Assembly (NCBI RefSeq): GCF_038002165.1
Contig: NZ_JBBOBR010000001.1
Coordinates: 3,224,001 to 3,288,000, forward strand
Length of the DNA stretch: 64,000 nucleotides
From: Cytobacillus sp. FSL H8-0458
GTDB lineage: Bacteria; Bacillota; Bacilli; Bacillales; Cytobacillaceae
Direction: 5' to 3'
Positions 1 to 7,932 of the stretch are shown here, in pieces. Each line of letters starts with the position of its first letter. The stretch's first letter is position 1. The notes below the pieces were generated by a model. It was not told the origin of the DNA, made no database searches, and saw only the letters and a program-made list of their open reading frames with translations. The translations under genes and the position numbers were made by a program.

Positions 1-639
1 TAGATAGCCTAATCTTTTAGGCGGAATATTATAGATATGATCCTTTTTGGTGCCTGCGCCTATAATTGTTTCAAAAGCAAGAGGCAAACCTGATTTCTCC
101 ATGGCCTTGAGGAGCATCATCTTTTTAACATCCTCGGCATTGGGAACCTTGGCAGTAAGTCCCCCGCGGACAACCTTCTGGGCTTCCTGCACATAATGAA
201 TCTGGTAAGGCGCCTTGCCGCCCCGGTTATCGAAATAATTCGTGTTTATCCGCTGATATTCCCAATTTGGGGAGGTTTCGGCAGACTCATAATTTAACGG
301 CCACTGACCGAGATAGACGATCGCTCTATAGCCAAGCGCGAACGGAGTGCTGCTGACAGAGGTTTCATTCAGCATCCGGATGAGATCCGGATTTTCGATC
401 GTAACCTTCGATGAATCAATGAGCTGCTGGGTTAATTCGCTCGGCTGCAGCGTCGGCATATCCTGCGCAGGGTTCGGATACGTATTTTCCTTCGTTACAT
501 TCAGCACCGAATTAGGGATAGTGATTGCTTTCGGCGGCTGTTTTGCCGGCTTCTCAGACCCTTTCTGCGCTTCTGCGGCCGGATGGAATGACAGCAATAG
601 TATAAGACCTAAAAAAAGAATGCTTACGTATTTTTTCAT
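1..639 (-). CDS. yfkD: YfkD family exported protein (C-terminus cut by window edge)
   Basis: The frame opens at the ATG at 639 behind a GAAAGGAGAAAG ribosome site and is still open at base 1, so 213 residues are visible and the C-terminus lies outside. Residues 1-25 form a Sec signal peptide: two lysines, a leucine-rich core and an AEA-Q cleavage site. The protein matches the Bacillus YfkD family, whose function is unknown to me; the adjacent yfkE supports the assignment because the pair is also neighbouring in B. subtilis. A perfect 13-base palindrome (701-713, arms GGGATA/TATCCC) lies about 60 bases upstream and could be an operator. Confidence 0.85.
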   Translation of the reverse strand, partial: MKKYVSILFLGLILLLSFHPAAEAQKGSEKPAKQPPKAITIPNSVLNVTKENTYPNPAQDMPTLQPSELTQQLIDSSKVTIENPDLIRMLNETSVSSTPFALGYRAIVYLGQWPLNYESAETSPNWEYQRINTNYFDNRGGKAPYQIHYVQEAQKVVRGGLTAKVPNAEDVKKMMLLKAMEKSGLPLAFETIIGAGTKKDHIYNIPPKRLGYL

Positions 640-773
640 GGTGTCTTTCTCCTTTCAAGTCACAATCTTTTTAGGTTGATATTAGTTTTTTCGGAGAAAG
701 GGGATATTATCCCTCCCATGCAAAATAAGCTTTGTTTCGATTATTTTGTAACAAAATTGTAAAAATCAGAATA

Positions 774-802
774 TTTACAAATATCAAATAAAGGTTTATA
801 AT
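774..802 (+). promoter_or_regulatory. Sigma-A promoter of the small-ORF leader
   Basis: TTTACA (774-779) and TATAAT (797-802) are separated by exactly 17 bases. This is one of the best promoters in the window, yet it drives only about 240 bases of sequence holding two tiny reading frames before the terminator at 1011-1046. Confidence 0.75.
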
Positions 803-873
803 GAGATTACTAAATTAAAGGAGGGCAGTGGAAATCAACCCCACTATTATGTAAAAGGAGGAGAATCGTTTTT

Positions 874-930
874 TTGTTAAGTCATCTGCAAGTCAGGTTA
901 ATGATCAAAAATCAGCATGAAGGTTGGTGA
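874..930 (+). CDS. Possible 18-residue leader peptide
   Basis: A TTG-initiated frame of 18 codons lies 8-10 bases downstream of AAAAGGAGGAG (853-863), a near-perfect ribosome site. Its stop codon (928-930) falls three bases before the ATG of the next small frame, so the two may be translationally coupled. The product is mixed in composition with no signal or membrane segment. I do not recognise it. It could be a regulatory leader rather than a functional peptide. Confidence 0.4.
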   Translation: MLSHLQVRLMIKNQHEGW

Positions 931-933
931 TCA

Positions 934-1011
934 ATGACAGAAAGCGAACAGAACCATTCTCTGAAAAAACATAATCCTTTAAAAAAAGTACTTAAATACC
1001 CATATAAATAA
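934..1011 (+). CDS. 25-residue basic small protein
   Basis: The ATG at 934 follows GGTTGGTGAT, and 25 codons run to TAA at 1009-1011, which already sits in the 5' arm of the terminator. The product is hydrophilic, acidic at the start and lysine-rich at the end (motif KKHNPLKKVLKYPYK). It sits between yfkD and yfkE on the opposite strand. I do not recognise a family. A strong promoter, a ribosome site and a dedicated terminator argue that the transcript is real; whether the peptide or the RNA is functional is open. Confidence 0.45.
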   Translation: MTESEQNHSLKKHNPLKKVLKYPYK

Positions 1012-1046
1012 CCGGCCCTGAGATTTTTCAGAGCCGGTTTTCTGTT
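1011..1046. terminator. Bidirectional terminator between small-ORF unit and yfkE
   Basis: An ACCGGC-CTGA stem pairs with TCAG-GCCGGT around a short loop, with T-rich sequence on the + side. The same hairpin closes yfkE on the - strand. Confidence 0.8.
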
Positions 1047-1048
1047 TG

Positions 1049-2110
1049 TTATAAAAGATAAAATCCGATTCCCATGATTACGTAAGCTGCCAGGAGAGTG
1101 GCTCCTTCAAACCAGTTGGTTTCCCCGTCATTGCCAATGACAATCATCAGCAGGACGGCCGTCACCATGGCAATCAGCTCAGGTAATGTAAAAACAAGCG
1201 GCATGGCTGTTGGGAAAAGCAGCGAAAGCAGTACAAGGACTGGCGCTACGAACATCGCAACCTGAAGTGTGGAACCAACGGCAATTTCAACAGCAATGTC
1301 CATTTTATTTTTATAAGCCATAATGATGGCAGAAGCATGCTCTGCCGCATTTCCGACGATGGCTACTATCACTACCCCAATAAACAGCTCTGTCCAGCCA
1401 AACGCTTCCCCGACTGTTTCGAAGGTGTGCACCAGATTCTCTGATACATAGGCAACGGCAATAGTCGAAATGGCAAGCACCGCAATGGCCTTCCCTTTGC
1501 TCCATTCCGGGGTTTCCTCCTCATGAGAGCTTTTGCTCTCCTCTTTTGATTGATAGACGCCCCGGTGGGTGACCAATTTGAAGAACAAAGCTGCTAAATA
1601 CAGAGCGATTAAAATGACAGAAATGCCGATGCTGAACGTAATCGTTTCAGCTTCATCCATGGTCATGGAAAAAACCTCAGGGATTACAAAAGCCACAATC
1701 ACCGCAAACATCAGAAGTCCTGAATTGTGGCGTGCATCAAAGACATTAAAGGACTGGGTCTTGAATTTTACTCCCCCAACGAAAAATGATAGTCCTGCCA
1801 CTAAAAGTAAATTCCCCAATACGGATCCTGTAAGTGATGCAAGCACAACACTGATCAGGCCGGCCTTTAAAGCAAAAATAGATATAATCAGTTCAACCGC
1901 ATTTCCAAAAGTAGCATTCAGTAATCCGCCAATTCGGGGACCCGCTACTACGGCCAGGCTTTCTGTCGCCCTTCCCATATAGCTGGCCAATGCGATAATC
2001 GTGATGCAGTATATACCAAACAGCAATATATTGGACCAGTGCATCAATGTTCCGATGACAGACAGCGGAACACCTGCAAACGCCAATACCATGAACACTT
2101 TATTTGTCAT
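1049..2110 (-). CDS. yfkE: CAX-type calcium/proton antiporter
   Basis: A membrane protein of 353 residues exchanging Ca2+ for H+ across the cell membrane. The two inverted alpha repeats of the Ca2+/cation antiporter family are visible: GNAVE at 69-73 and GNAAEH at 253-258, carrying the glutamates (E73, E257) that line the ion path. About eleven hydrophobic segments are present, with an acidic cytoplasmic loop (roughly 186-203, SKEESKSSHEEE) between the halves. Length and motifs fit B. subtilis YfkE/ChaA. It is a single-gene unit ending at the terminator 1011-1046. The start is the ATG at 2110 behind AAGGAG. Confidence 0.93.
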   Translation of the reverse strand: MTNKVFMVLAFAGVPLSVIGTLMHWSNILLFGIYCITIIALASYMGRATESLAVVAGPRIGGLLNATFGNAVELIISIFALKAGLISVVLASLTGSVLGNLLLVAGLSFFVGGVKFKTQSFNVFDARHNSGLLMFAVIVAFVIPEVFSMTMDEAETITFSIGISVILIALYLAALFFKLVTHRGVYQSKEESKSSHEEETPEWSKGKAIAVLAISTIAVAYVSENLVHTFETVGEAFGWTELFIGVVIVAIVGNAAEHASAIIMAYKNKMDIAVEIAVGSTLQVAMFVAPVLVLLSLLFPTAMPLVFTLPELIAMVTAVLLMIVIGNDGETNWFEGATLLAAYVIMGIGFYLL

Positions 2111-2252
2111 AACTTTAACTCCTTACGTTTTATAATATTTTTAGTATTGCCTGCACATTCCTGCCTATGTGATTATATGCAGAGACTTTATGTAAAACGT
2201 ACTTTCTCTTTAGCCATTTTTGGAAGTACTCAAACTTGCCGCGAATGGCATA

Positions 2253-2283
2253 CAAAAAGCTGCCGTTTAAAACAGCAGCCTTC
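2253..2283 (-). terminator. Terminator of the acyl-CoA dehydrogenase gene
   Basis: On the - strand, AAGGCTGCTG and CGGCAGCTTTTT form a stem around TTTTAAA, starting just after the stop codon of the gene that ends at 2288. Confidence 0.8.
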
Positions 2284-2287
2284 TGAG

Positions 2288-3430
2288 TTACTTTATCGCA
2301 TTTTTTGCTAATGCCTGAATTGTCATATCATCCATCGGCGGGTTATGCAGGCCGGCACGCACATCCCTGTAATAGCGCTGCAGCGGATTTTTTGCTGATA
2401 AACTGCGGGCACCTGCCACCCGCATGGCCAAATCGACTACTGTAATTGCCGCGTTCGTTACAGCCAGCTTGACTGCTCCCAATTCAGGCTGCATCCTGTT
2501 TCTCGTATCATCGTTTGCTTCATCCCATTTATTTGCAACTGAATAAAGGAAATGGCGTGCTCTCATGAGTTCAAATTCCATCTCGCCAATTTTTTGCTGA
2601 ACATTGGGCAAATCAATGATGGCACCCTTTATGCTATTCGGGGAGTAGTCTTTCGCAAAGGTAATCGCATAATTCTGAGCAGCCTGTGCAATGCCCAAAT
2701 AACAGGCCGGAATGTGGAGAAGCCAGCCGGCAGCGCCTTTTTTGCCGGGCTGAAACAGCTCAACAAGGGCCTCTTCCTTCACCCTTACATCTTTTAAAAG
2801 AAGGTCATGGCTTCCTGTTCCTCTCATAGCAATGCTGTCCCATGTTTCCTCAATCTCCAGGCCTGCAGAATTTCCCGGAATTAAAAAGTTCCCAATCTCT
2901 CCACTCTCTTCAATCGTGGCGCTCACATTGAAGTAATCCAGCACGGGGGCCATGGTTGTGAAGCTTTTCCGGCCATTAATGATCCAGGAATCCCCCTCTT
3001 TTCGTGCAGAGGTAACAGGCTTGCCTCCCCTTGTAGGGCTGCCCGTCTGCGGTTCTGTTGCACAGTTATTCATTAGGGCACCCTTTTTTACGTCTTCACA
3101 CAGCTTCTTAAATACTGCCTCTTCCCAGTTGTTTTTCTCGCCAAGGCTTTTGATAATCCCCATATGCCAGCCAATGGACAGGGCGGTGGATCCATCACCT
3201 TCCGCTATCTTTTCCTGGAGGTGCAGAAATTCAGAAAGGGAGATTTCTTTACCCCCGTATTGTTTAGGGACGGTCAAGGAGGTGTAGCCGGATTCTTTTA
3301 GTTCTTTCATATTCTCAAACGGAAAAAGGCCTTCTTCATCATTTTTGGCGGCCCTTGATAAAAAATTGTGTGAGAGTTCTTGCATGAGCCTGATTCTTTC
3401 TTCGGCGGTTTTTAAGTCTTGGAATTTCAA
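2288..3430 (-). CDS. ydbM: Acyl-CoA dehydrogenase family flavoprotein (YdbM-like)
   Basis: An FAD-dependent oxidoreductase of the acyl-CoA dehydrogenase fold: an alpha-helical N-domain, a beta-domain with the flavin-side signature ATEPQTGSPTRGG followed by W-x-I-N-G-R-K, and a C-terminal helical bundle. The C-terminal RDVRAGLHNPPMDD stretch resembles the DszC/SfnB branch, so the substrate may be a sulfur compound or acyl-CoA rather than a fatty acid. I place the start at the TTG at 3430 (380 residues) because AAAAGAGGTG lies at the right distance; an upstream GTG at 3451 has no ribosome site. It stands alone, closed by its own terminator. Confidence 0.8.
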   Translation of the reverse strand: MKFQDLKTAEERIRLMQELSHNFLSRAAKNDEEGLFPFENMKELKESGYTSLTVPKQYGGKEISLSEFLHLQEKIAEGDGSTALSIGWHMGIIKSLGEKNNWEEAVFKKLCEDVKKGALMNNCATEPQTGSPTRGGKPVTSARKEGDSWIINGRKSFTTMAPVLDYFNVSATIEESGEIGNFLIPGNSAGLEIEETWDSIAMRGTGSHDLLLKDVRVKEEALVELFQPGKKGAAGWLLHIPACYLGIAQAAQNYAITFAKDYSPNSIKGAIIDLPNVQQKIGEMEFELMRARHFLYSVANKWDEANDDTRNRMQPELGAVKLAVTNAAITVVDLAMRVAGARSLSAKNPLQRYYRDVRAGLHNPPMDDMTIQALAKNAIK

Positions 3431-3527
3431 GTCGGGGCACCTCTTTTCCACTTCAAATTCTTATTATTTGTATAGGAATTATTATACTATTATTCTCCCG
3501 CCTTTCACAAAAGTACGCTTGTATAAG

Positions 3528-3682
3528 AAAAGCGCAAGCGCCTTGCACACCCCCGACAAGCACAAGACGAGTCTCTCGGAAAGGCGTTTTTTGCCTTTAT
3601 GGGAGGATTGGCGTGTGACCTCGAGGGGGTAGGCGCTGGAGCTAGACAGTTATCGACGTTCAAAAATTATATACTTTCTTAT
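3528..3682 (+). repeat. Dispersed intergenic repeat A, copy 1
   Basis: A GC-rich element starting AAAGCGCAAGCGCC and running through CCCCCGACAAGC, CTCGAGGGGGTAGGCGCTGG and AGCTAGACAGTTATCGA to a tail ending ACTTTCTTAT. The same blocks recur at 7624-7750 (reverse orientation) and 38856-38945. Conserved ends with a variable middle suggest a non-coding interspersed repeat; no reading frame spans it. Confidence 0.7.
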
Positions 3683-3728
3683 CTTTTTAAGAAAACAGGA
3701 AAGAGGCATCCTCTTCCCTGTCTGCGTG

Positions 3729-4112
3729 TTAAATAAGTTCAAATGTCTCTTCTATTTCAATGCTTCCTTCCACTGAGCGCACCATTGAACAATTCTTTCT
3801 GGTCAATTCCAATGCCTTGTGGAGTTTCGCCTCATTCAAATCCGTTCCTTTAATAATGAAGTGGATTTGCACCTTTTCCACACGGTCAGCGATTTCAGGA
3901 TTTCTTTCTACACTGGTTTTTATTTGGATATCCTCGAATTCCATGCGCATTTTTTTCATGATTTTTCTCAGAACACCGCCGCTGCAAACAGCCAGCGAAG
4001 CGACAAGCAGCTGGTACGGCCTGAAGCCATACTCTTCATCCCCGGCCACCTCCAGACGCCCGAATGGCAAATCGGCATAAAAGCCTGCTTCTTCCTTCAT
4101 TTTAAATTCCAT
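3729..4112 (-). CDS. OsmC-like hydroperoxide reductase family protein
   Basis: A 127-residue OsmC/Ohr-fold protein that would reduce organic or fatty-acid hydroperoxides in the cytosol. The two redox cysteines are in the expected places: C43 in SLAVCSGG at the start of the central helix and C108 in RKNCSMV. The family's usual length is 125-145, so it is complete. Start at the ATG at 4112 behind AAAAGGGGCG. Whether it is an Ohr enzyme or the less characterised YhfA type cannot be settled from sequence alone. Single gene, with repeat A downstream. Confidence 0.85.
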   Translation of the reverse strand: MEFKMKEEAGFYADLPFGRLEVAGDEEYGFRPYQLLVASLAVCSGGVLRKIMKKMRMEFEDIQIKTSVERNPEIADRVEKVQIHFIIKGTDLNEAKLHKALELTRKNCSMVRSVEGSIEIEETFELI

Positions 4113-4271
4113 GGTATTCGCCCCTTTTTATCTTATTATTAGTAGAGATTACACTATTTTGGTTTTGAACAAAACTATTATGACCATAAACTTACTCTTG
4201 CCAAGATACCTTATTCCCGATACCATCATTTAGGAGACATTTATAATTCAGTCAGAAAAAGAGGTTTTTTT

Positions 4272-5450
4272 ATGAATAAAGAAACAATGCGTTTTTGGAT
4301 TCTCATCAGCATTGTGGCCATTTCTGGCTTCAGCCAGGGAATGCTGCTGCCGTTAATTGCCATTATTTTCGAAAATGACGGCATTTCCTCCAGCTTGAAT
4401 GGTTTAAATGCAACTGGTTTATATATTGGTATCCTTCTCATTTCACCTTTTATGGAATATCCATTGCGAAAATACGGCTACAAGCCGGTCATTATCCTTG
4501 GAGGGTTATTAGTTGTTGTATCTCTCATGCTTTTTCCGCTGTGGAAATCGTTTTGGTTCTGGTTCATCCTGCGGCTTCTCATCGGAATCGGCGACCATGC
4601 CCTGCATTTCGGAACGCAAACATGGATCACATCCTTTTCACCGGAAAACAAACGCGGCCGGAATATCTCCCTGTACGGACTTTTCTTCGGAGTTGGATTT
4701 GCAGTAGGTCCATTAATGGCACCGCTTGTCAAAATCAATGAAACCATGCCGTTTATCATTTCTTCTATTCTATGTCTGATTGCCTGGCTGTTTTTATTCT
4801 CTTTGAAAAATGACTTCCCTGAACAGTCCATTGAAATTAACTCATTTAGTGAAACAATGAAGCGTTTTTCAAAAGCCACGAAATATGGCTGGGTTGCCTT
4901 CTTGCCGGCAATGGGCTACGGGTTTCTTGAAGCTTCATTGAACGGCAGCTTTCCCATCTATGGCCTGCGCATCGGGCTCGAAGTTTCAAGTGTTTCCCTG
5001 CTGCTGACTTCATTTGCGATCGGGGGTATCATATTCCAGCTTCCTTTAGGGATCATGAGTGATAAATTTGGAAGGCGCCAGGTTTTAATGAGTGTTCTTT
5101 TTATCGGGTTTATCAGCTTTGTAGCTGCAAGCCTGCTTGAGGAAATCGTGCTTGCACTGACCATTTGCCTATTCATAGCAGGCATGGCCGTCGGATCAAC
5201 CTTTTCACTCGGCATCACGTATATGGCAGACTTAATGCCAAAGAACCTGCTTCCAACAGGCAACCTGCTTTGCGGCGTAGCCTTCAGCATTGGAAGCCTG
5301 ATTGGCCCCTACTTCGGCGGCCTTTTCATTGATTTATTTAAGACAATCAGCTTTTTCAACATTATCAGTGTGATGCTATTGATTATTTTTGGTGCCGTCA
5401 CCTTTTTTGGGAATAAAGGGCAGGTATTGCAGAAAAGCCAGTCATTTTAA
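4272..5450 (+). CDS. MFS transporter
   Basis: A 392-residue, 12-segment major facilitator protein. The MFS loop motif appears between segments 8 and 9 as GIMSDKFGRRQV, with the first-half equivalent degenerate (PLRKYGYKPV). It begins with the ATG at 4272 after AAAGAGG. Its size and the yfkE neighbourhood fit B. subtilis YfkF, a predicted drug-efflux carrier, though I would not assign the symbol from synteny alone. The substrate is unknown. Transcribed on its own, divergent from the OsmC gene. Confidence 0.8.
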   Translation: MNKETMRFWILISIVAISGFSQGMLLPLIAIIFENDGISSSLNGLNATGLYIGILLISPFMEYPLRKYGYKPVIILGGLLVVVSLMLFPLWKSFWFWFILRLLIGIGDHALHFGTQTWITSFSPENKRGRNISLYGLFFGVGFAVGPLMAPLVKINETMPFIISSILCLIAWLFLFSLKNDFPEQSIEINSFSETMKRFSKATKYGWVAFLPAMGYGFLEASLNGSFPIYGLRIGLEVSSVSLLLTSFAIGGIIFQLPLGIMSDKFGRRQVLMSVLFIGFISFVAASLLEEIVLALTICLFIAGMAVGSTFSLGITYMADLMPKNLLPTGNLLCGVAFSIGSLIGPYFGGLFIDLFKTISFFNIISVMLLIIFGAVTFFGNKGQVLQKSQSF

Positions 5451-5484
5451 TTTCACGTAACTGTTTAGCTTTTCTTTTCATAGG

Positions 5485-5590
5485 TTATATAGTAATATAA
5501 GTGTAATAGATTACCATAATTGCATAGTGCAAGCTGCATTACTGATTTTAACGCTGTCACCTATCTGGTGGCAGCTTTCGTCGTTTTTTA
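5485..5590 (+). promoter_or_regulatory. Leader of the metal ATPase gene: palindrome and hairpin
   Basis: TTATAT and ATATAA (5485-5500) form an inverted repeat with a 4-base spacer, loosely like the AT-rich PerR/Fur class. About 50 bases on, GCTGTCACC and GGTGGCAGC (5551-5573) form a strong hairpin followed by a T-rich run (to 5590), terminator-like. Either the hairpin closes the MFS transcript, or it is a leader attenuator of the ATPase gene. Confidence 0.4.
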
Positions 5591-5664
5591 GGGGTATTGA
5601 ATGTGATTATTCTTCTCAATAAGACAACTGAAAAAACATTAAATCCATTTTAGGAGGACAAACG

Positions 5665-7587
5665 ATGAGTATGGAGGCAAAGGCTCTGCTTAAAAGCAGC
5701 AATCGATCTGAAGAAAGTCTATTAGAAAAAATCAAACCCCATGCTGAATTAATTGCCGCACTTCTGAGCGGTGTATTGATTCTGGCAGGCTGGCTGTTAG
5801 ACCGAAGCGGAATGGAAACCCCATCGATTGCCGCTTACCTGCTGGCTTTCGTAATCGGCGGTTTTGCGAAAGCGAAAGAAGGCATCGAAGAAACCATTGA
5901 GAATAAAGAATTGAATGTTGAAATGCTGATGATCTTCGCTGCAATCGGCTCAGCAATTATCGGCTATTGGACAGAAGGCGCAATCCTGATATTTATTTTC
6001 GCAGTCAGCGGTGCTTTGGAAACCTACACCATGAACAAAAGCCATAAGGAAATCTCTTCTCTTATGGAGCTGCAGCCTGAAGAAGCCCTGAGGATCACAG
6101 ACGGTTCCGAGGAGCGTGTCCATGTTTCCGAGCTGGAAATTGGGGATTTTATCCTTGTAAAGCCGGGTGAGCGGGTTCCCTCTGATGGAACCATCGTAAA
6201 AGGACATTCATCCCTGGATGAAGCCGCCATCACAGGTGAATCCCTTCCTGTTTCCAAAGGCGCAGATGATCAGGTATTTGCGGGTACTGTGAATTTGAAT
6301 GGATCGATTACGGTTGAAATCACAAAACCGAATAACGAAACCCTTTTTCAAAAAATTATTGAGCTTGTGCAATCAGCTCAAAGCGAGAAATCACCTTCAC
6401 AGCTTTTCATTGAAAAGTTTGAAGGCACCTATGTCAAAATTGTTTTGGCTGTAGTTGTTCTAATGATGTTTGCTCCACACTTTCTGTTAGGTTGGAGCTG
6501 GACTGAAACCTTTTACCGGGCCATGATCCTTCTTGTTGTAGCATCACCTTGTGCCCTGGTAGCGTCCATCATGCCTGCTACTTTGTCAGCCATTTCGAAT
6601 GGAGCGAGACACGGCATTCTTTTTAAAGGCGGTGTGCACCTTGAAAACCTGAGTCATCTTAAAGCGATCGCCTTTGATAAAACTGGCACACTGACAAAAG
6701 GAAAACCGGAAGTAACCGATGTAGTAGCCGGGGATAGGATTTCCAGGGAGGAACTGCTTCTAAAGGTCGCATCCATCGAGAGCCACTCAAACCACCCGCT
6801 GGCTAATGCCATTGTCAAATATGCCAAGAGCACACTTTCAGAGTCCCTTATCCACCCGGAGAGCATTGAAGATGTGACCGGATTCGGGGTCAAAGCCAAG
6901 GTTGATCATGATGAATGGAAAATCGGCAAAGCCTCTTTTGTCGGTAAAACAGAGGCAAGGGCATTTGCAGCCGGAGCTGCCGACCGCATGGCAAGCGAGG
7001 GAAAGACGGTTGTATTTGTCCAGAAAAACGATGAAATCATCGGCCTTATTTCCCTGAAGGATGTTGTCCGGGAGGAAACCAAACAGGCCATTGACCTTTT
7101 AAAGAAACAGGGAATCTACACCATCATGCTGACGGGAGACAGCCAGACAACAGCAGCAGCAATTGCGGGCGAAAGCCATGTCAATGAGCATATTGCCGAA
7201 TGCCTTCCTGAAAACAAAGTGGAGCATTTGAAAAAGCTCAAGGAAACATACAGCAATGTCGCCATGGTGGGTGACGGAATTAATGACGCCCCTGCCCTGG
7301 CCACTGCCAATGTTGGAATCGCCATGGGGGAAGGAACTGACGTTGCGCTTGAAACGGCTGATGTCGTTTTAATGAAAAATGACCTTCCGAAAATCGCGGA
7401 AGCCATCGATCTTTCAAGGCGCATGAATAAGATTATCAAGCAGAATGTCATCTTTTCCATCATGGTCATCATGTTTCTAATTGCATCCAACTTCCTGCAG
7501 CTGCTTGACCTTCCTTATGGAGTAATCGGCCATGAAGGGTCAACCATTTTGGTTATTTTAAACAGCCTGAGGCTGTTAAGATCATAA
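5665..7587 (+). CDS. pfeT: P1B-4-type metal efflux ATPase (PfeT/ZosA-like)
   Basis: A 640-residue heavy-metal P-type ATPase. Visible motifs: TGES at 190-193 (actuator), SPC at 294-296 in the transport helix where CadA/CopA have CPC, DKTGT with phospho-Asp D338, the HP-containing SHSNHPLA motif, GDGIND at 536-541, and HEGST at 623-627 in the last helices. SPC plus HEGST defines subgroup P1B-4, which includes B. subtilis PfeT (ZosA), an Fe2+ exporter under PerR/Fur control; Co2+ or Zn2+ are alternatives. There is no N-terminal metal-binding domain. Start at the ATG after TTTAGGAGGACAAACG. Single gene with its own terminator. Confidence 0.88.
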   Translation: MSMEAKALLKSSNRSEESLLEKIKPHAELIAALLSGVLILAGWLLDRSGMETPSIAAYLLAFVIGGFAKAKEGIEETIENKELNVEMLMIFAAIGSAIIGYWTEGAILIFIFAVSGALETYTMNKSHKEISSLMELQPEEALRITDGSEERVHVSELEIGDFILVKPGERVPSDGTIVKGHSSLDEAAITGESLPVSKGADDQVFAGTVNLNGSITVEITKPNNETLFQKIIELVQSAQSEKSPSQLFIEKFEGTYVKIVLAVVVLMMFAPHFLLGWSWTETFYRAMILLVVASPCALVASIMPATLSAISNGARHGILFKGGVHLENLSHLKAIAFDKTGTLTKGKPEVTDVVAGDRISREELLLKVASIESHSNHPLANAIVKYAKSTLSESLIHPESIEDVTGFGVKAKVDHDEWKIGKASFVGKTEARAFAAGAADRMASEGKTVVFVQKNDEIIGLISLKDVVREETKQAIDLLKKQGIYTIMLTGDSQTTAAAIAGESHVNEHIAECLPENKVEHLKKLKETYSNVAMVGDGINDAPALATANVGIAMGEGTDVALETADVVLMKNDLPKIAEAIDLSRRMNKIIKQNVIFSIMVIMFLIASNFLQLLDLPYGVIGHEGSTILVILNSLRLLRS

Positions 7588-7589
7588 GG

Positions 7590-7622
7590 AAAGCCTGGGA
7601 ACTCAGATTCCCAGGCTTTTTT
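7590..7622 (+). terminator. Terminator of the metal ATPase gene
   Basis: AAAGCCTGGGAA and TTCCCAGGCTTTTTT form a 12-bp stem with a 6-base loop directly after the stop codon. Confidence 0.9.
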
Positions 7623-7623
7623 A

Positions 7624-7750
7624 TGTCTGGCGCAAGAAGCCTACCCCCTCGAGGTGTCGGGGGTGAGCACCAAGGGAAAGCTTCCTTGGATGTTCTTCGC
7701 AGGAACAAGCGTTTTTGGCTTGTTCCGAAGGCGCTTCCGCTTTTCTTTTT
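7624..7750 (-). repeat. Dispersed intergenic repeat A, copy 2
   Basis: Reverse-oriented copy: on the - strand it starts AAAAGCGGAAGCGCC, passes through CCCCCGACACCTCGAGGGGG and ends near GCGCCAGAC. The centre carries an extra segment not in the other copies. It abuts the stop codon of the small gene at 7749-7853. Confidence 0.7.
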
Positions 7751-7853
7751 AGTGATAGCCGTTCTGCCCGTTAGCAGATCCGGATGTTTTTTGTTTTGGT
7801 TTGTTTTTGCCTTTTTGCTTAGTGCCACCGTCTTTTTTCGTGTGCTTTGTCAT
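7749..7853 (-). CDS. 34-residue Lys/Gly/Asn-rich small protein
   Basis: A 34-codon frame starts at the ATG at 7853 behind TTGGAGGGAACCG. The product is strongly basic and hydrophilic, rich in K, G, Q and N, with no hydrophobic segment, a composition reminiscent of minor small acid-soluble spore proteins, but I cannot match it to a named Ssp family. It lies between the metal ATPase and yfkH, with repeat A at its 3' end. Confidence 0.55.
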   Translation of the reverse strand: MTKHTKKDGGTKQKGKNKPKQKTSGSANGQNGYH

Positions 7854-7932
7854 ATCGGTTCCCTCCAATGAATTCATTTTCCCCCATTACTATTGTGTTA
7901 CGGAGAGAGACTTTTTAAGAAGGAAACTTTTA

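Noticed and set aside
3431..3451. Seven extra N-terminal codons (GTG start) for the acyl-CoA dehydrogenase
   Set aside because: These bases contain the ribosome site for the TTG at 3430 and there is no site ahead of the GTG.
5485..5500. Canonical PerR box before the metal ATPase gene
   Set aside because: The repeat is 6-4-6 and does not fit the 7-1-7 TTATAAT-N-ATTATAA pattern well; kept only as a low-confidence palindrome.
7623..7871. + strand frame across repeat A copy 2
   Set aside because: It reads through a non-coding repeat and the antisense of the small Lys-rich gene; no start signals.
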